Assembly (NCBI GenBank): GCA_039028975.1
Contig: JBCCHB010000126.1
Location: 1 to 51,532, forward strand
Reading direction: 5' to 3'
Length of the DNA stretch: 51,532 nt
From: JAHBNG01 sp039028975
GTDB taxonomy: Bacteria > Chloroflexota > Anaerolineae > Caldilineales > Caldilineaceae
Part shown: one piece after another, positions 33,141 through 41,138 of the stretch
Numbering within the stretch: position 1 is the stretch's first letter
Layout of the letters: each line of letters opens with the position of its first letter
Translations under genes and position numbers: made by a program
The notes under the pieces: model-generated
What the model was told of the DNA's origin: nothing
The model's database searches: none
What the model saw: only the letters and a program-made list of their open reading frames with translations

Positions 33141-33611
33141 ATGAAACCAAAAATTGTCCGAAATAGCGAAGGTACCACCTACGAAACCAGCCCTATTGAA
33201 CGTCTAACCATGAAACTATCCAGTGCAGATACCAACAACGCCGTCGACTACAGTGAAGGTAGCATCGGATACCTGTCGGGGCCGCCGCTCCACATTCACC
33301 ATACCCAAGACGAGATCTTCCATGTGCTAAAAGGTGAATTGCGCATTCAGATCGACAAGGAGGCATTCGATCTGGGAATGGGTGATGTGGCCTTTGCGCC
33401 TAGGGGCATTCCCCACACGTTTACGAACCTAAATCAAGAACCGGCACACGTGATTGGGATTGCGATTGGAGGTGGGTTCGACCACTTTTATGCCGAATTT
33501 GTCGCAGCAGTAGCCGAGAAGGCGAATCCAGAGCAACTAGCAGAGTTGTCGGAAAGACACAAGATTCAGATTGTTGGACCTCCTCTAGCGGCAATGATGC
33601 AACCAGGATAG
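33141..33611 (+). CDS. Cupin-domain protein
   Basis: This 156-residue single-domain cupin has the metal-site residues His51 and His53 in PPLHIHHTQDE, Glu58, and His92 in PRGIPHTF, so the full 3-His-1-Glu set is present. Single cupins include dioxygenases, isomerases and sugar-binding sensors, and the substrate cannot be told here. The C-terminal 40 residues are helical (FYAEFVAAVAEKANPEQ). GGAG precedes the ATG. The stop is followed within five bases by the P450 remnant, so the cupin may once have been in an operon with a complete P450. Confidence 0.82.
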   Translation: MKPKIVRNSEGTTYETSPIERLTMKLSSADTNNAVDYSEGSIGYLSGPPLHIHHTQDEIFHVLKGELRIQIDKEAFDLGMGDVAFAPRGIPHTFTNLNQEPAHVIGIAIGGGFDHFYAEFVAAVAEKANPEQLAELSERHKIQIVGPPLAAMMQPG

Positions 33612-33615
33612 TGTG

Positions 33616-33891
33616 ATGCTAACGCAGCATGCTATACCTGACGACAAAAACTATAGCTGCCACCACTCCTTCAATATGGCGAATGGCGACAAATCTCATC
33701 TTGCATTTGGGCAAGGGATTCACTACTGTGTGGGGGCGCCTTTGGCCCGGCTGGAAACGCAAATTGCTCTGAGCACCCTGGCTTCCCGTTTGCCACAGAT
33801 CCAACTTGGTGTATCGGCGGATGAATTGAAGTGGTTCTATAACTTTCCCATACGCAGTTTGCAGTCTGTACCATTGAACTGGACAAATTGA
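33616..33891 (+). pseudogene. Cytochrome P450, C-terminal remnant
   Basis: Only about 91 residues remain of a normally 400-residue enzyme. The haem-binding loop is intact (HLAFGQGIHYCVG, Cys38) and is followed by the usual GAPLARLE helix and the final strands ending PLNW. The I-helix, ExxR motif and all substrate-recognition parts are missing. The first 20 residues do not look like P450. It cannot fold as a working P450. It starts four bases after the cupin gene. A 5' deletion is the likely cause. Confidence 0.8.
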
Positions 33892-34033
33892 TGTATATGT
33901 TCAGGAGTCTCGTCACCGACAGCTGGCAAGGGTTTGTGGCCGCAGCAAGAAAGTGGAATTGTGTTGAATCAATCCGTTCAACCCGATTTCCAAATCTACT
34001 GACAGTGGTCCTGCCCTTAAGGTAATTTCCGAG

Positions 34034-34100
34034 AAAGAATATACCAGCAAATCCAATGCACTTACTCTATAGTCCCTTACCAATAGTTGGTATATTCTTT
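34034..34100. repeat. 13-bp inverted repeat
   Basis: AAAGAATATACCA (34034-34046) is mirrored at 34088-34100 with a 41-base spacer. It could be an operator or the ends of a small mobile element. The rest of 33892-34142 shows no gene. Confidence 0.45.
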
Positions 34101-34142
34101 TCCGGTTTTCGCCTAATCTGAATTACGTAGGGCGCTGCGAAA

Positions 34143-34179
34143 GGTCACCGAATGTTATGTCGGTGACCCTTTTACTTTT
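34143..34179 (+). terminator. Hairpin terminator
   Basis: GGTCACCGA (34143-34151) pairs with TCGGTGACC (34160-34168) and CTTTTACTTTT follows on the plus strand. It would end plus-strand transcription from the cupin region. The stop codon of the minus-strand gene lies only nine bases away, so the stem may serve both directions. Confidence 0.65.
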
Positions 34180-34187
34180 GCAACGGC

Positions 34188-34424
34188 TTAAGAACAAGTA
34201 GGCGCATCCAATTGTCGTTGTATCTGATGGTGGGGTTGGACAGGGGTATCCTGAATCCTTTCTCCTAAATTGACCATTTGCTCACCTATCCACTCGCGTA
34301 GTTTCCTAGAAAGCACAGGACTATTGACGTTTGATGCCTTTCGCAATCGATATAGCTGTGCTTTGTCCTCTAATTCTTTCTGGTGCGCTTCTGCAAGCAC
34401 CTCATTATGCCATAGGCTATACAT
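34188..34424 (-). CDS. Small soluble protein, unknown function
   Basis: This 78-residue protein starts MYSLWHNEVLAEAHQKEL. It has a charged helix (residues 5-28) and a second amphipathic helix LSRKLREWIGEQMVNLGERI (38-57), then a polar tail with CS at the end. I recall comparable short proteins with a terminal LG-x-R-LQ helix in Chloroflexota, but this is memory, not a search. The start at 34424 is chosen because GGAGG stands five bases before the ATG. The longer frame to 34589 would need a TTG start without a ribosome site. No function can be proposed. Confidence 0.6.
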   Translation of the reverse strand: MYSLWHNEVLAEAHQKELEDKAQLYRLRKASNVNSPVLSRKLREWIGEQMVNLGERIQDTPVQPHHQIQRQLDAPTCS

Positions 34425-34648
34425 GTTTTCCTCCAGACTCGTTTGTTGATTCAGTAGTTCACGATTTCGGTGGAGGAGGCGTTCTCTTATGCTGGACTTC
34501 TCGAGTAACCGCCGCCTTAGAGAATGCTCATTCCACGGAAACGAGTAACTTTCGTGAACTACTGAGATTGTATATCTGCTAAATCCCAAACAGTTTCTCT
34601 ACTGCATACCTCACTGCGAAGGGTTTTCAATACTACCTTCGTGTCCAT

Positions 34649-34790
34649 ATAGATGGCCAGGAAAATTTCTTGCCCTCGTAAAGACGGTGCCTGTCCCCAT
34701 GAAGATGGGGATGTCTCTGCTCTTTCGGTATTTTCCAGAATAAATAGGACTCCTATCGGGACAGAACACTTCTGGCAGGCTACACAAACT
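34649..34790 (+). repeat. Dispersed repeat family B, copy 3
   Basis: The stretch shares AGATGGCCAG, GCCTGTCCCC, TGAAGATGGGGAT, TTTTCCAGAA and GGGACAGAAC with the copies at 3248 and 10863. A family A fragment (AACCCGTCCTTGCAGGG) lies at about 34926-34944. The remaining bases of the 800-base gap 34425-35226 contain no gene that I can support. Confidence 0.6.
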
Positions 34791-35226
34791 TTCTGGCCGA
34801 GCAATCGTAACATGGTTCGGCCATCAGTTCAAGCGATTCTTTTCGATGATATCTATCGCTTAAATCGATAGAACCAACGCGCCTGTAGCTAATACCAACT
34901 GCTAGGTCAACGGCCATAAATTGTAACCCGTCCTTGCAGGGTGGGGGCGCTTGGTGTCCTAGGGATCCCGAACAAAATGGTCGGACTACAATATCCATGA
35001 TTCACGATTTTTGATTCCGCAAATGGTATAATAAGCTATGGATCCTCGGTTATTCTGGACAGATAATGAAGACGATTGCTCCGCTACTACACCCCTTAAT
35101 GTATCCAAAGGAAGATGTAAACGACATTCACATTATGCTACCCTTAGGTTCATAATTTACAACGTTTAGAGGCTTTCCTTTTCGTAACTTACATCATTCT
35201 GCGAGGATTCGTATTTTAGGAGATCT

Positions 35227-36087
35227 ATGACACATTCAATTTTTCAAACCTATCCGCTAGAGATGGAGAAAGTCCAAACCAGCGCAGGAGAACAACCGAC
35301 TCCATACCATATTTACAGCGCGCATGGCCTGCTCATTGCCGGAACAGCCGATTTTGATAAGGTAGGTCGTCTGTTGGAGAACGAACAAGTCTATCCTGTT
35401 CAGACAATAGCGGGAAAAGCGCTCATGGCCCTTTGGGTGATTGATGGTTCAGAGGCGAGCCACGGTGCACACACGGAGTTTCAGGTTTCATTTTACGTTT
35501 CACACCAGCCACTGGCTCCTGCTGATGATAGTCCGTTTGCGCTGTTAAAATTGCTCCTGACTGAGTCACATGCACGCCAAATGTGTCATGGCCTCTGGAA
35601 CAACACACCCGAGGTTGTCGCCTACAACTGCGAGATTCTGGGTTTGACAGCTAAGTTGGTTCAATCGGAATTTAATCGTAGTGGTGGACGGGTCACATTC
35701 TCTTTCCGTGATTCAGTCAATCAGGAACTCATCGCCGAAGGCAGCATACGCGAGATGAAGCGTCCACCGTTGAGTGCAGGGATAGCTCTCTTTCGTAGCT
35801 TGGGGGTTGGCCAAGCTCTGCGTGCCGCAGCCATGAAAGTGCTTACAGTTCGCGTCGTTAACCCCATTAGCGACGTATTGACTAATAACGTTGATGCGCT
35901 CACCGCTAGTTCTAGCGATTCAATCGTGGCTCAGCTCTTTGACAGCAGGCATGATCAAGTTCGTATAGCCAACCCAATCTACGCTGGCCTCGGTTTTGAA
36001 CCAATCTTTGTAGAACACATGGTTGGGTTTAAGATGGTTTATTTAACCCCGCAAGCCACCCATGAGCTAAACGCGACTCAATTGTAG
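35227..36087 (+). CDS. Acetoacetate-decarboxylase-like protein
   Basis: This 286-residue soluble protein has a central pattern (AGKALMALWVIDGSEAS, then G-A-H-T-E-F-Q-V-S-FYVS at about 80-93) that resembles the acetoacetate decarboxylase fold, in which such a strand precedes the active-site region. The Schiff-base lysine of true decarboxylases is not recognisable, so a different activity in the superfamily, or no activity, is possible. Later strands (GGRVTFSFRD, EGSIREMKRPP) also suit that barrel. AGGAG stands four bases before the ATG. The gene is monocistronic and bordered by repeats on both sides. The family call is tentative. Confidence 0.45.
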   Translation: MTHSIFQTYPLEMEKVQTSAGEQPTPYHIYSAHGLLIAGTADFDKVGRLLENEQVYPVQTIAGKALMALWVIDGSEASHGAHTEFQVSFYVSHQPLAPADDSPFALLKLLLTESHARQMCHGLWNNTPEVVAYNCEILGLTAKLVQSEFNRSGGRVTFSFRDSVNQELIAEGSIREMKRPPLSAGIALFRSLGVGQALRAAAMKVLTVRVVNPISDVLTNNVDALTASSSDSIVAQLFDSRHDQVRIANPIYAGLGFEPIFVEHMVGFKMVYLTPQATHELNATQL

Positions 36088-36092
36088 CCCAT

Positions 36093-36179
36093 TATACTCA
36101 GCTCCATTTGAAAACCGTAGTTTGATTACTCTGGTAGAGCTAAGGAAAACTAAGGTTTCCAAATCGACCGCCCTATAGG
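36093..36179. repeat. Dispersed palindromic repeat family C, copy
   Basis: TATACTCAGCTCCATTTG.AAACCGTAGTTT forms an imperfect inverted repeat with AAACTAAGGTTT..AAATCGACCGCCCTATA. The arrangement recurs at 49881-49976. It lies just after the preceding stop codon. The rest of the 36088-36451 gap shows no gene. Confidence 0.55.
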
Positions 36180-36451
36180 AGAATGTCGGCGGGAGTTAAA
36201 TGGAACAAAGATGAGACCGATAAAGATGGATAAGCCTCCTGTAATAGACGCGGTGAAGGACGCTTTAAGGACGCCTTTACGATAGACTCAAAACGGCATG
36301 AGAATTATCTTGGCATCCAGAAAACTAACCCTTCTGTGGCGTAAAGCTCTCTGGGCCGCTCCCTATTGGGACGAAGCCGCACGCGGGCGTGCTTAGGCTA
36401 CTGGTTTGGGTAATTCTTTTTCTGTAAGGCCATCTATATAGGAGCTTTCAA

Positions 36452-37252
36452 ATGAAAATTTGGCAATCAATACGTCTTTATAGCAATTTGCTCTACTTCC
36501 AACTTACTACGACCAGTCCAAGAAACTATCGGCAACAGTGGAATAGCTTTTGGGGCGATACGAATGTGACTGGGCAGCAAGGCACTGTCCTTTGGGATGT
36601 GGACCCGGAACAGGCATCCCAAATTGATCTGCAACGATTCAAATCTTATATGAATCCAGAGCTGCCTTTGCTTGATTTAGGGTGCGGAAATGGGCGACAA
36701 TCTCGATTCCTCACCCAACATTTCTCCCAAGTGATTGGCGCTGACGTCTCTGAAGCGGCCATTGAACTTGCTCAGAAAGAGTCAGGAGGCCAGGAGAATC
36801 TTATCTTCCGAACCTTAGACGGAACCGATATAAGTCAGGTTACGGCCCTGCATGATGAGTTTGGGGATATGAATATCTATATTCGAGGCGTTGTTCATGT
36901 CATCCAAAAGTCCGACCGCGCCGACTTCACCCGTGGCCTGCGTACTTTGTTGGGAACCCAAGGCGTACTCTATCAGACTGAGTTAGACAAGGAAGCACTA
37001 CCTTATTTTCGTCAATTTCCTGGTGATACCCAGTCGGGGTTACCCGCCTTGTTGGAGCGAGTGATCCAGCACGGCATTACGCCCATTGGATTTGAACTCA
37101 AAAAGCTACATGAAATCTACTTGCCTGATCTGTGGGAGATTTTGGCAAAAGGCCAAGGAGCCAAGATGAATACAATTGAGCTTGCCCCTCAGCAGCACGG
37201 AGCAGTTCCAGCTAATTTTCTTGTGGCACGCCCTCAATTCAACAGTACTTGA
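36452..37252 (+). CDS. Class I SAM-dependent methyltransferase
   Basis: This 266-residue Rossmann-fold methyltransferase has motif I LLDLGCGNGRQ (73-83), the acidic residue after the second strand in VIGADVSEAAIELA, and later motifs DMNIYIRGVVHVI and LGTQGVLYQTE. The type is Methyltransf_25-like, acting on a small molecule or lipid, and the substrate is not predictable. The N-terminus has a WNSFWG element seen in several small-molecule methyltransferases. AGGAG lies eight bases before the ATG. It is convergent with the ABC exporter operon. Confidence 0.8.
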   Translation: MKIWQSIRLYSNLLYFQLTTTSPRNYRQQWNSFWGDTNVTGQQGTVLWDVDPEQASQIDLQRFKSYMNPELPLLDLGCGNGRQSRFLTQHFSQVIGADVSEAAIELAQKESGGQENLIFRTLDGTDISQVTALHDEFGDMNIYIRGVVHVIQKSDRADFTRGLRTLLGTQGVLYQTELDKEALPYFRQFPGDTQSGLPALLERVIQHGITPIGFELKKLHEIYLPDLWEILAKGQGAKMNTIELAPQQHGAVPANFLVARPQFNST

Positions 37253-37340
37253 GCTGAACGCTGAGTTTCTAGACCGATGACAATGGAGCGATTCAGTCGT
37301 TTTCATCGTTCAAGCTACACTGCGAGAGATGAAAATCGAA

Positions 37341-37392
37341 CAAAGATTAGGAGATTTTCCAGATTTGGGTCTTTCTAATCTCTTAATCTTTG
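37341..37392. terminator. Bidirectional terminator between convergent genes
   Basis: CAAAGATTAGGAGATT (37341-37356) pairs with AATCTCTTAATCTTTG (37377-37392) with one mismatch and a 20-base loop. It lies between the methyltransferase and the ABC ATPase stop codons. The outer bases are only moderately A/T-rich. Confidence 0.5.
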
Positions 37393-37446
37393 TTATTTAC
37401 GCGTCATTTGACTACATGCTCGAACCCCAAATAATCAAGTGAAAGT

Positions 37447-38433
37447 CTATGCCAACAGCCGCTCCTCATAGATTCGACGAATGGTCGCTTCAATATCGGG
37501 TTCACGCACAGCGAGATCCTGAATCCGATAACGGGCGGAAATTCGACCAATTAGCTCCGACGCCGTCATCTTCTTCTGGTCAAATTGGTAGGTAACCCGC
37601 CCATTCTGCTGCTCGGCTATTTCGGCTCCATCCACATCAACAACGGTATATTTTTCTGCAAAATCGACCACCAACTCCCGTTTGCCACCAAAGCGCTCCT
37701 GAAGCCCAATCAACTCACCATTGTAAAGCAAACGCCCCTGGTCGATAATGATTACCCTGTCACAGAGCTTTTGGACATCGGCCAGATCATGGGTTGTCAA
37801 CAGAATGGTTGTCCCCCACTCCTGATTGACGTGGCGAATAAAGTGACGGATACGCTCCTTTGCCACCACATCTAGCCCAATGGTTGGTTCATCCAAGAAG
37901 AGCAGATCGGGGCGATGTAGCAAGGCCGCACAGATGTCTGCGCGCATCCGTTGTCCCAACGATAGAGAGCGTACCGGCGAATTGAGAAAGGGCGAAAGTT
38001 CCAGCAAGTCATTGAAATCGTCCAGGGTCTGACGAAACTGGGTAGGTGGTACACGATACATAAACTGGAGAAGCTCTAATGACTCAATCACAGGCAGATC
38101 CCACCAGAGCGTTGTGCGTTGCCCAAAGACTGCCCCGATTCGGGCTACATAGGTTTGCCGATCACGCCAAGGTACATAGCCATTCACCTCTATCTCACCA
38201 TCTGTTGGTACCAGAAGCCCGGTTAGCATCTTAATCGTCGTTGACTTGCCAGCACCATTTGGGCCTAAATAGCCTACCAATTCCCCTGCTTTAACCTGAA
38301 AGGAAACCTGATCCACTGCATCAATCGTCTGGTAATCGCGGGTCACGAGATTCTTCATGTTCGCCCACCGTCCTCGATGGTGCCGTCGTACTTTGAACTG
38401 CTTTTGCAAGTTATCTACAGTAATGATATTCAT
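37447..38433 (-). CDS. ABC transporter ATP-binding protein (ABC-2 exporter)
   Basis: This 328-residue ATPase of the DrrA/CcmA-like class drives an ABC-2 exporter. Walker A is GPNGAGKS (57-64), the signature is LSLGQRM (157-163), Walker B is LLFLDEP (177-183, catalytic Glu182) and the H-loop is LLTTHD. The C-terminal 90 residues form the extra domain common in this class. The ATG at 38433 has AGGGGA seven bases upstream and begins the family-like MNIITVDNLQKQF; the frame to 38451 is not used. It is the last gene after two permeases on the same strand, so the three form one exporter. The substrate is unknown. Confidence 0.92.
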   Translation of the reverse strand: MNIITVDNLQKQFKVRRHHRGRWANMKNLVTRDYQTIDAVDQVSFQVKAGELVGYLGPNGAGKSTTIKMLTGLLVPTDGEIEVNGYVPWRDRQTYVARIGAVFGQRTTLWWDLPVIESLELLQFMYRVPPTQFRQTLDDFNDLLELSPFLNSPVRSLSLGQRMRADICAALLHRPDLLFLDEPTIGLDVVAKERIRHFIRHVNQEWGTTILLTTHDLADVQKLCDRVIIIDQGRLLYNGELIGLQERFGGKRELVVDFAEKYTVVDVDGAEIAEQQNGRVTYQFDQKKMTASELIGRISARYRIQDLAVREPDIEATIRRIYEERLLA

Positions 38434-38598
38434 GGTTTGTTCCCCTAGCAATTGAAGATTGACAATTGACGATTGCGGGCTTACTGATGACCTGTTTCCA
38501 TTGGCAAGCCGTCCCGCCAGACCACATTAAGCCACGATTCAGGTTTCAAGTGTCCCTCTAATCATCAATCGCAAATCAAAAATAGTCAATCAAGAATC

Positions 38599-39474
38599 TT
38601 ACGTTCCCGTACTCTTATAATGACGAATGCCAAAGCGCCAGACTGCAAGCGCCAACGCAAGCGTTCCTATACCTACAACTGGCGACAAAAATGGTGCAAA
38701 CCAGGGAAAATTGAAGGGATCTGGTTTGTCTAAAAAGTAGAGTGCTGGATAGTAGTTCAGAAAAATTGCCGGCACAATATAAGTAAAGATGCGTCGAATT
38801 GGTGTTTGGTAGATGTGCATGGGGTAAGAGTTGAGAAAGCTACCACCGTAGGTCAGAATATTCATCACCTCGATGGATTCAACTGTCCAAAAGGTGATGG
38901 TGGAGCCAATGATGAATAACCCACCAAAGAAGAGCAGCATCCCCAGAACCACAAGCGGAAGGTAGCTGACTTTCGCCACTGTCCATTGAATCTCTGTCAG
39001 ATTTAGTGCAAAGAGGAAGATCAGCGTTCCAGACGCAACCTTGGCTAATCGACGGATGATGAACTCTGACCCAAGTACCTGGACCGTAATATTAATGGGA
39101 CGTAGCAGTAGCTGATCAAATGAACCACGGCGCACCTCCTGCCCGAAGCGCTGAGGGTCAAAACCGCTAAAGATCATATCCATCAGTCCGAAGGCGATCT
39201 CAACCAGGCCATAGAGAAAGGCTACCTCTCCGAGTGACCAACCCCGGATATGCTCAAAGCGCTCAAAGACAAGGGCCAATGCACCAAACTCTAAGAGGAC
39301 AACAGTTAGGGTAGAAAAGAGATCGAAACTGAAGGCTACCCGATATTGGAGTTGGCTGCGAAGCTGAACGCTAATCAGGCGAATATACATGGCGAAGGTA
39401 TGGGATAATCCCCGGGAATGCTTCTCTATCAGATTCGAAAACGAGAATCGATTTATAGTGCTTGCTTTGTTCAT
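38599..39474 (-). CDS. ABC-2 family permease, subunit 2 (PF06182 type)
   Basis: This 291-residue integral membrane protein has about six hydrophobic segments. The motif EVRRGSFDQLLLRPINI is typical of the PF06182 permease group, as is the F-x-x-L-x-x-x-RF end. The N-terminal 40 residues are polar and cytoplasmic. It begins one base after the stop of the partner permease, so they are co-translated, and the ATPase follows after 165 bases. The two permeases probably form a heterodimer with the ATPase as an exporter. The spacer contains ATTGACAATTGACGATTG direct repeats but no gene. Confidence 0.85.
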   Translation of the reverse strand: MNKASTINRFSFSNLIEKHSRGLSHTFAMYIRLISVQLRSQLQYRVAFSFDLFSTLTVVLLEFGALALVFERFEHIRGWSLGEVAFLYGLVEIAFGLMDMIFSGFDPQRFGQEVRRGSFDQLLLRPINITVQVLGSEFIIRRLAKVASGTLIFLFALNLTEIQWTVAKVSYLPLVVLGMLLFFGGLFIIGSTITFWTVESIEVMNILTYGGSFLNSYPMHIYQTPIRRIFTYIVPAIFLNYYPALYFLDKPDPFNFPWFAPFLSPVVGIGTLALALAVWRFGIRHYKSTGT

Positions 39475-39475
39475 T

Positions 39476-40330
39476 TTATCCTCCTAAGATAACCAACCGT
39501 CGAACTCCCGCTCTTAGAAGCAACTGGCCGGCCACGATTAAGGCAACCGCCCATCCCAATTGGATCAACAAAATCTCAATCACCTCTGCCCCCTGGGCGA
39601 CCCCTACATAAATTTCGACTACGGCATTCAACATGTAGGGGAAAGGTGTTAGATAGATCACAAAATTCACCCAATCTGGAAAAAAGCGCAGCGGCATCAG
39701 CAACCCAGAGGCAAACCAAGAAAAGACGAAGGCAGAACGGATTATCCCCCGGGCGTTTGGGGTCCAGAATGCACTTAAATTGATAAGAAACCGAAACCCA
39801 AAGCTGATCAACCAACTCAGCACAATGGCCAGTGCCAGCGCTCCCCATTGTGCCAAGCCATGCGGATAAGTCAGGTCAACCACGAGTGCATAGATGAACA
39901 TAATTGTCACACCTCGCAAGAGTAAGTTAACGGCTGCTCTGCCCAAATCTTGGGCCAACCATAGAGAAAAGTAGTTCATCGGCTTCAACAGATCAACGGC
40001 AACTTCACCGTTGTGAACCGAATTGGCCAAGTCGCTCCACATAAACAGGTTCAGATACCCGATTACCGCCTGAGTCAGCGCTGCATAGGTAATGATCCCC
40101 TGTACCGTATAGCCAAGGACTTCCTGACGTTCCCCATAGAGGGCAAGTAAGATCGCCATCCGCAATAGTCCAAAGAAAAAATTGGTCGCTAGACCGGCCA
40201 CTGCCGCGGCCCGATAGGCCATATAACGCTGCAGAGAGCGCTTTGTTATCTCCCAAAAGAGGCGATAACGAACAGCAATGCCTGGAATCCAAGCGTGAGT
40301 TGCTTGAGAAAAAACATCTTTTTTGAGCAT
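39476..40330 (-). CDS. ABC-2 family permease, subunit 1 (PF06182 type)
   Basis: This 284-residue membrane protein is the first gene of the exporter operon. It starts with a cytoplasmic helix RLFWEITKRSLQRYMAYRAA and has about six membrane segments. NGEVAVDLLKPMNYF is the counterpart of the E-V-R-R-G-SFDQLLLRP motif in the partner. The pairing of two such permeases with a DrrA-type ATPase is common in Chloroflexota, Actinomycetota and Bacillota. GGGAGG lies six bases before the ATG. The gap upstream (40331-41138) contains repeats and a terminator. Confidence 0.85.
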   Translation of the reverse strand: MLKKDVFSQATHAWIPGIAVRYRLFWEITKRSLQRYMAYRAAAVAGLATNFFFGLLRMAILLALYGERQEVLGYTVQGIITYAALTQAVIGYLNLFMWSDLANSVHNGEVAVDLLKPMNYFSLWLAQDLGRAAVNLLLRGVTIMFIYALVVDLTYPHGLAQWGALALAIVLSWLISFGFRFLINLSAFWTPNARGIIRSAFVFSWFASGLLMPLRFFPDWVNFVIYLTPFPYMLNAVVEIYVGVAQGAEVIEILLIQLGWAVALIVAGQLLLRAGVRRLVILGG

Positions 40331-40377
40331 ACTGTACCTCCCATTTAATAGGCGAAATCATGCTAGTTTTACAGACA

Positions 40378-40505
40378 CCTGAACGACAATTGGAAGGTTT
40401 TTTTGCAGTAGCGTAAAAGTCACACATGGCTCGTTCAGGTCGCACGCCCCGTGCGGTTCTGCCCTTGTGCTTGACTTTTACAGAACTGCGTTTTTTGTGT
40501 TCAGG
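40378..40505. repeat. Inverted-repeat element near the exporter operon start
   Basis: GCAGTAGCGTAAAAGTC (40405-40421) pairs imperfectly with GACTTTTACAGAACTGC (40473-40489). An outer pair CCTGAAC/GTTCAGG (40378-40384, 40499-40505) and T-runs enclose the arms. The size is about 130 bases. It resembles a MITE. It is not coding. Confidence 0.55.
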
Positions 40506-40580
40506 GGCCACATCCTCCAAAAGTACCAATGAAATCGATGGCTTGAACTGAAACGAGCAGAGAAAATATTGCCAATATAA

Positions 40581-40623
40581 AAACGCCCCGTCGTGTATAC
40601 GTTACATACACGACGGGGCGTTT
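40581..40623. terminator. Strong bidirectional terminator
   Basis: An 18-bp perfect stem (40581-40598 with 40606-40623, GCCCCGTCGTGTA core) has a seven-base loop and A/T-rich outer ends. It would end nadE transcription coming from the right and separate it from the exporter operon. Confidence 0.75.
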
Positions 40624-40795
40624 GAATGTCGTCCCGTTGAAGTCAATGTGGTGGTCTACAAAGACCTGCCACATCACCATGATTCACTTTTCCTGAATTC
40701 TCGATGTCTTGATCGAAGACGCCCGAATTCCAGGTAGTATTGTTGATGTTGTTTCACGGGGAATACTATAGCAGATATGGGAATGTTTGTCAATG

Positions 40796-40950
40796 GATTT
40801 TTGAAATGGGGGTGCCTTTGGGTTTCGGGGCGAGAATGTAGCCAGTCGAGTGCGTCGCACTGTTCAGAGAAAGATCCAAGCGCCCATCCGCAATTGAACA
40901 GTGCGACGCACTCTTGTACCCCCAAACTAAAACGCACCCTTGAAATGGGG
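40796..40950. repeat. Nested palindromic element (GTGCGTCGCAC arms)
   Basis: The inner 19-bp perfect inverted repeat GAGTGCGTCGCACTGTTCA is at 40848-40866, mirrored at 40895-40913. Imperfect outer arms of about 30 bases (GGGGGTGCCTTTGGGTTTCGG against the 40916-40945 complement) and TTGAAATGGGGG at both ends enclose it. It fits a nested MITE pair. Confidence 0.6.
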
Positions 40951-41138
40951 GAGTATCTCACTTTGGTCGCAAATGTGAGCAGTGATTCTTCACCAGCCCG
41001 AAGATGTCTTGAACATTGGCTAGTGGACCCGTTCAGGCTTGTATTCTGCGAAGGCAGGATAATGACCCTATCCAAAATAATGAGTAGGTAAAACTGGCCT
41101 CGAAACTAAGATGCTCCTCAAAACGACGAATAGCGCCG

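Noticed and set aside
34425..34589. N-terminal extension of the 78-residue protein
   Set aside because: It would need a TTG start without ribosome site, while GGAGG directly precedes the ATG at 34424.
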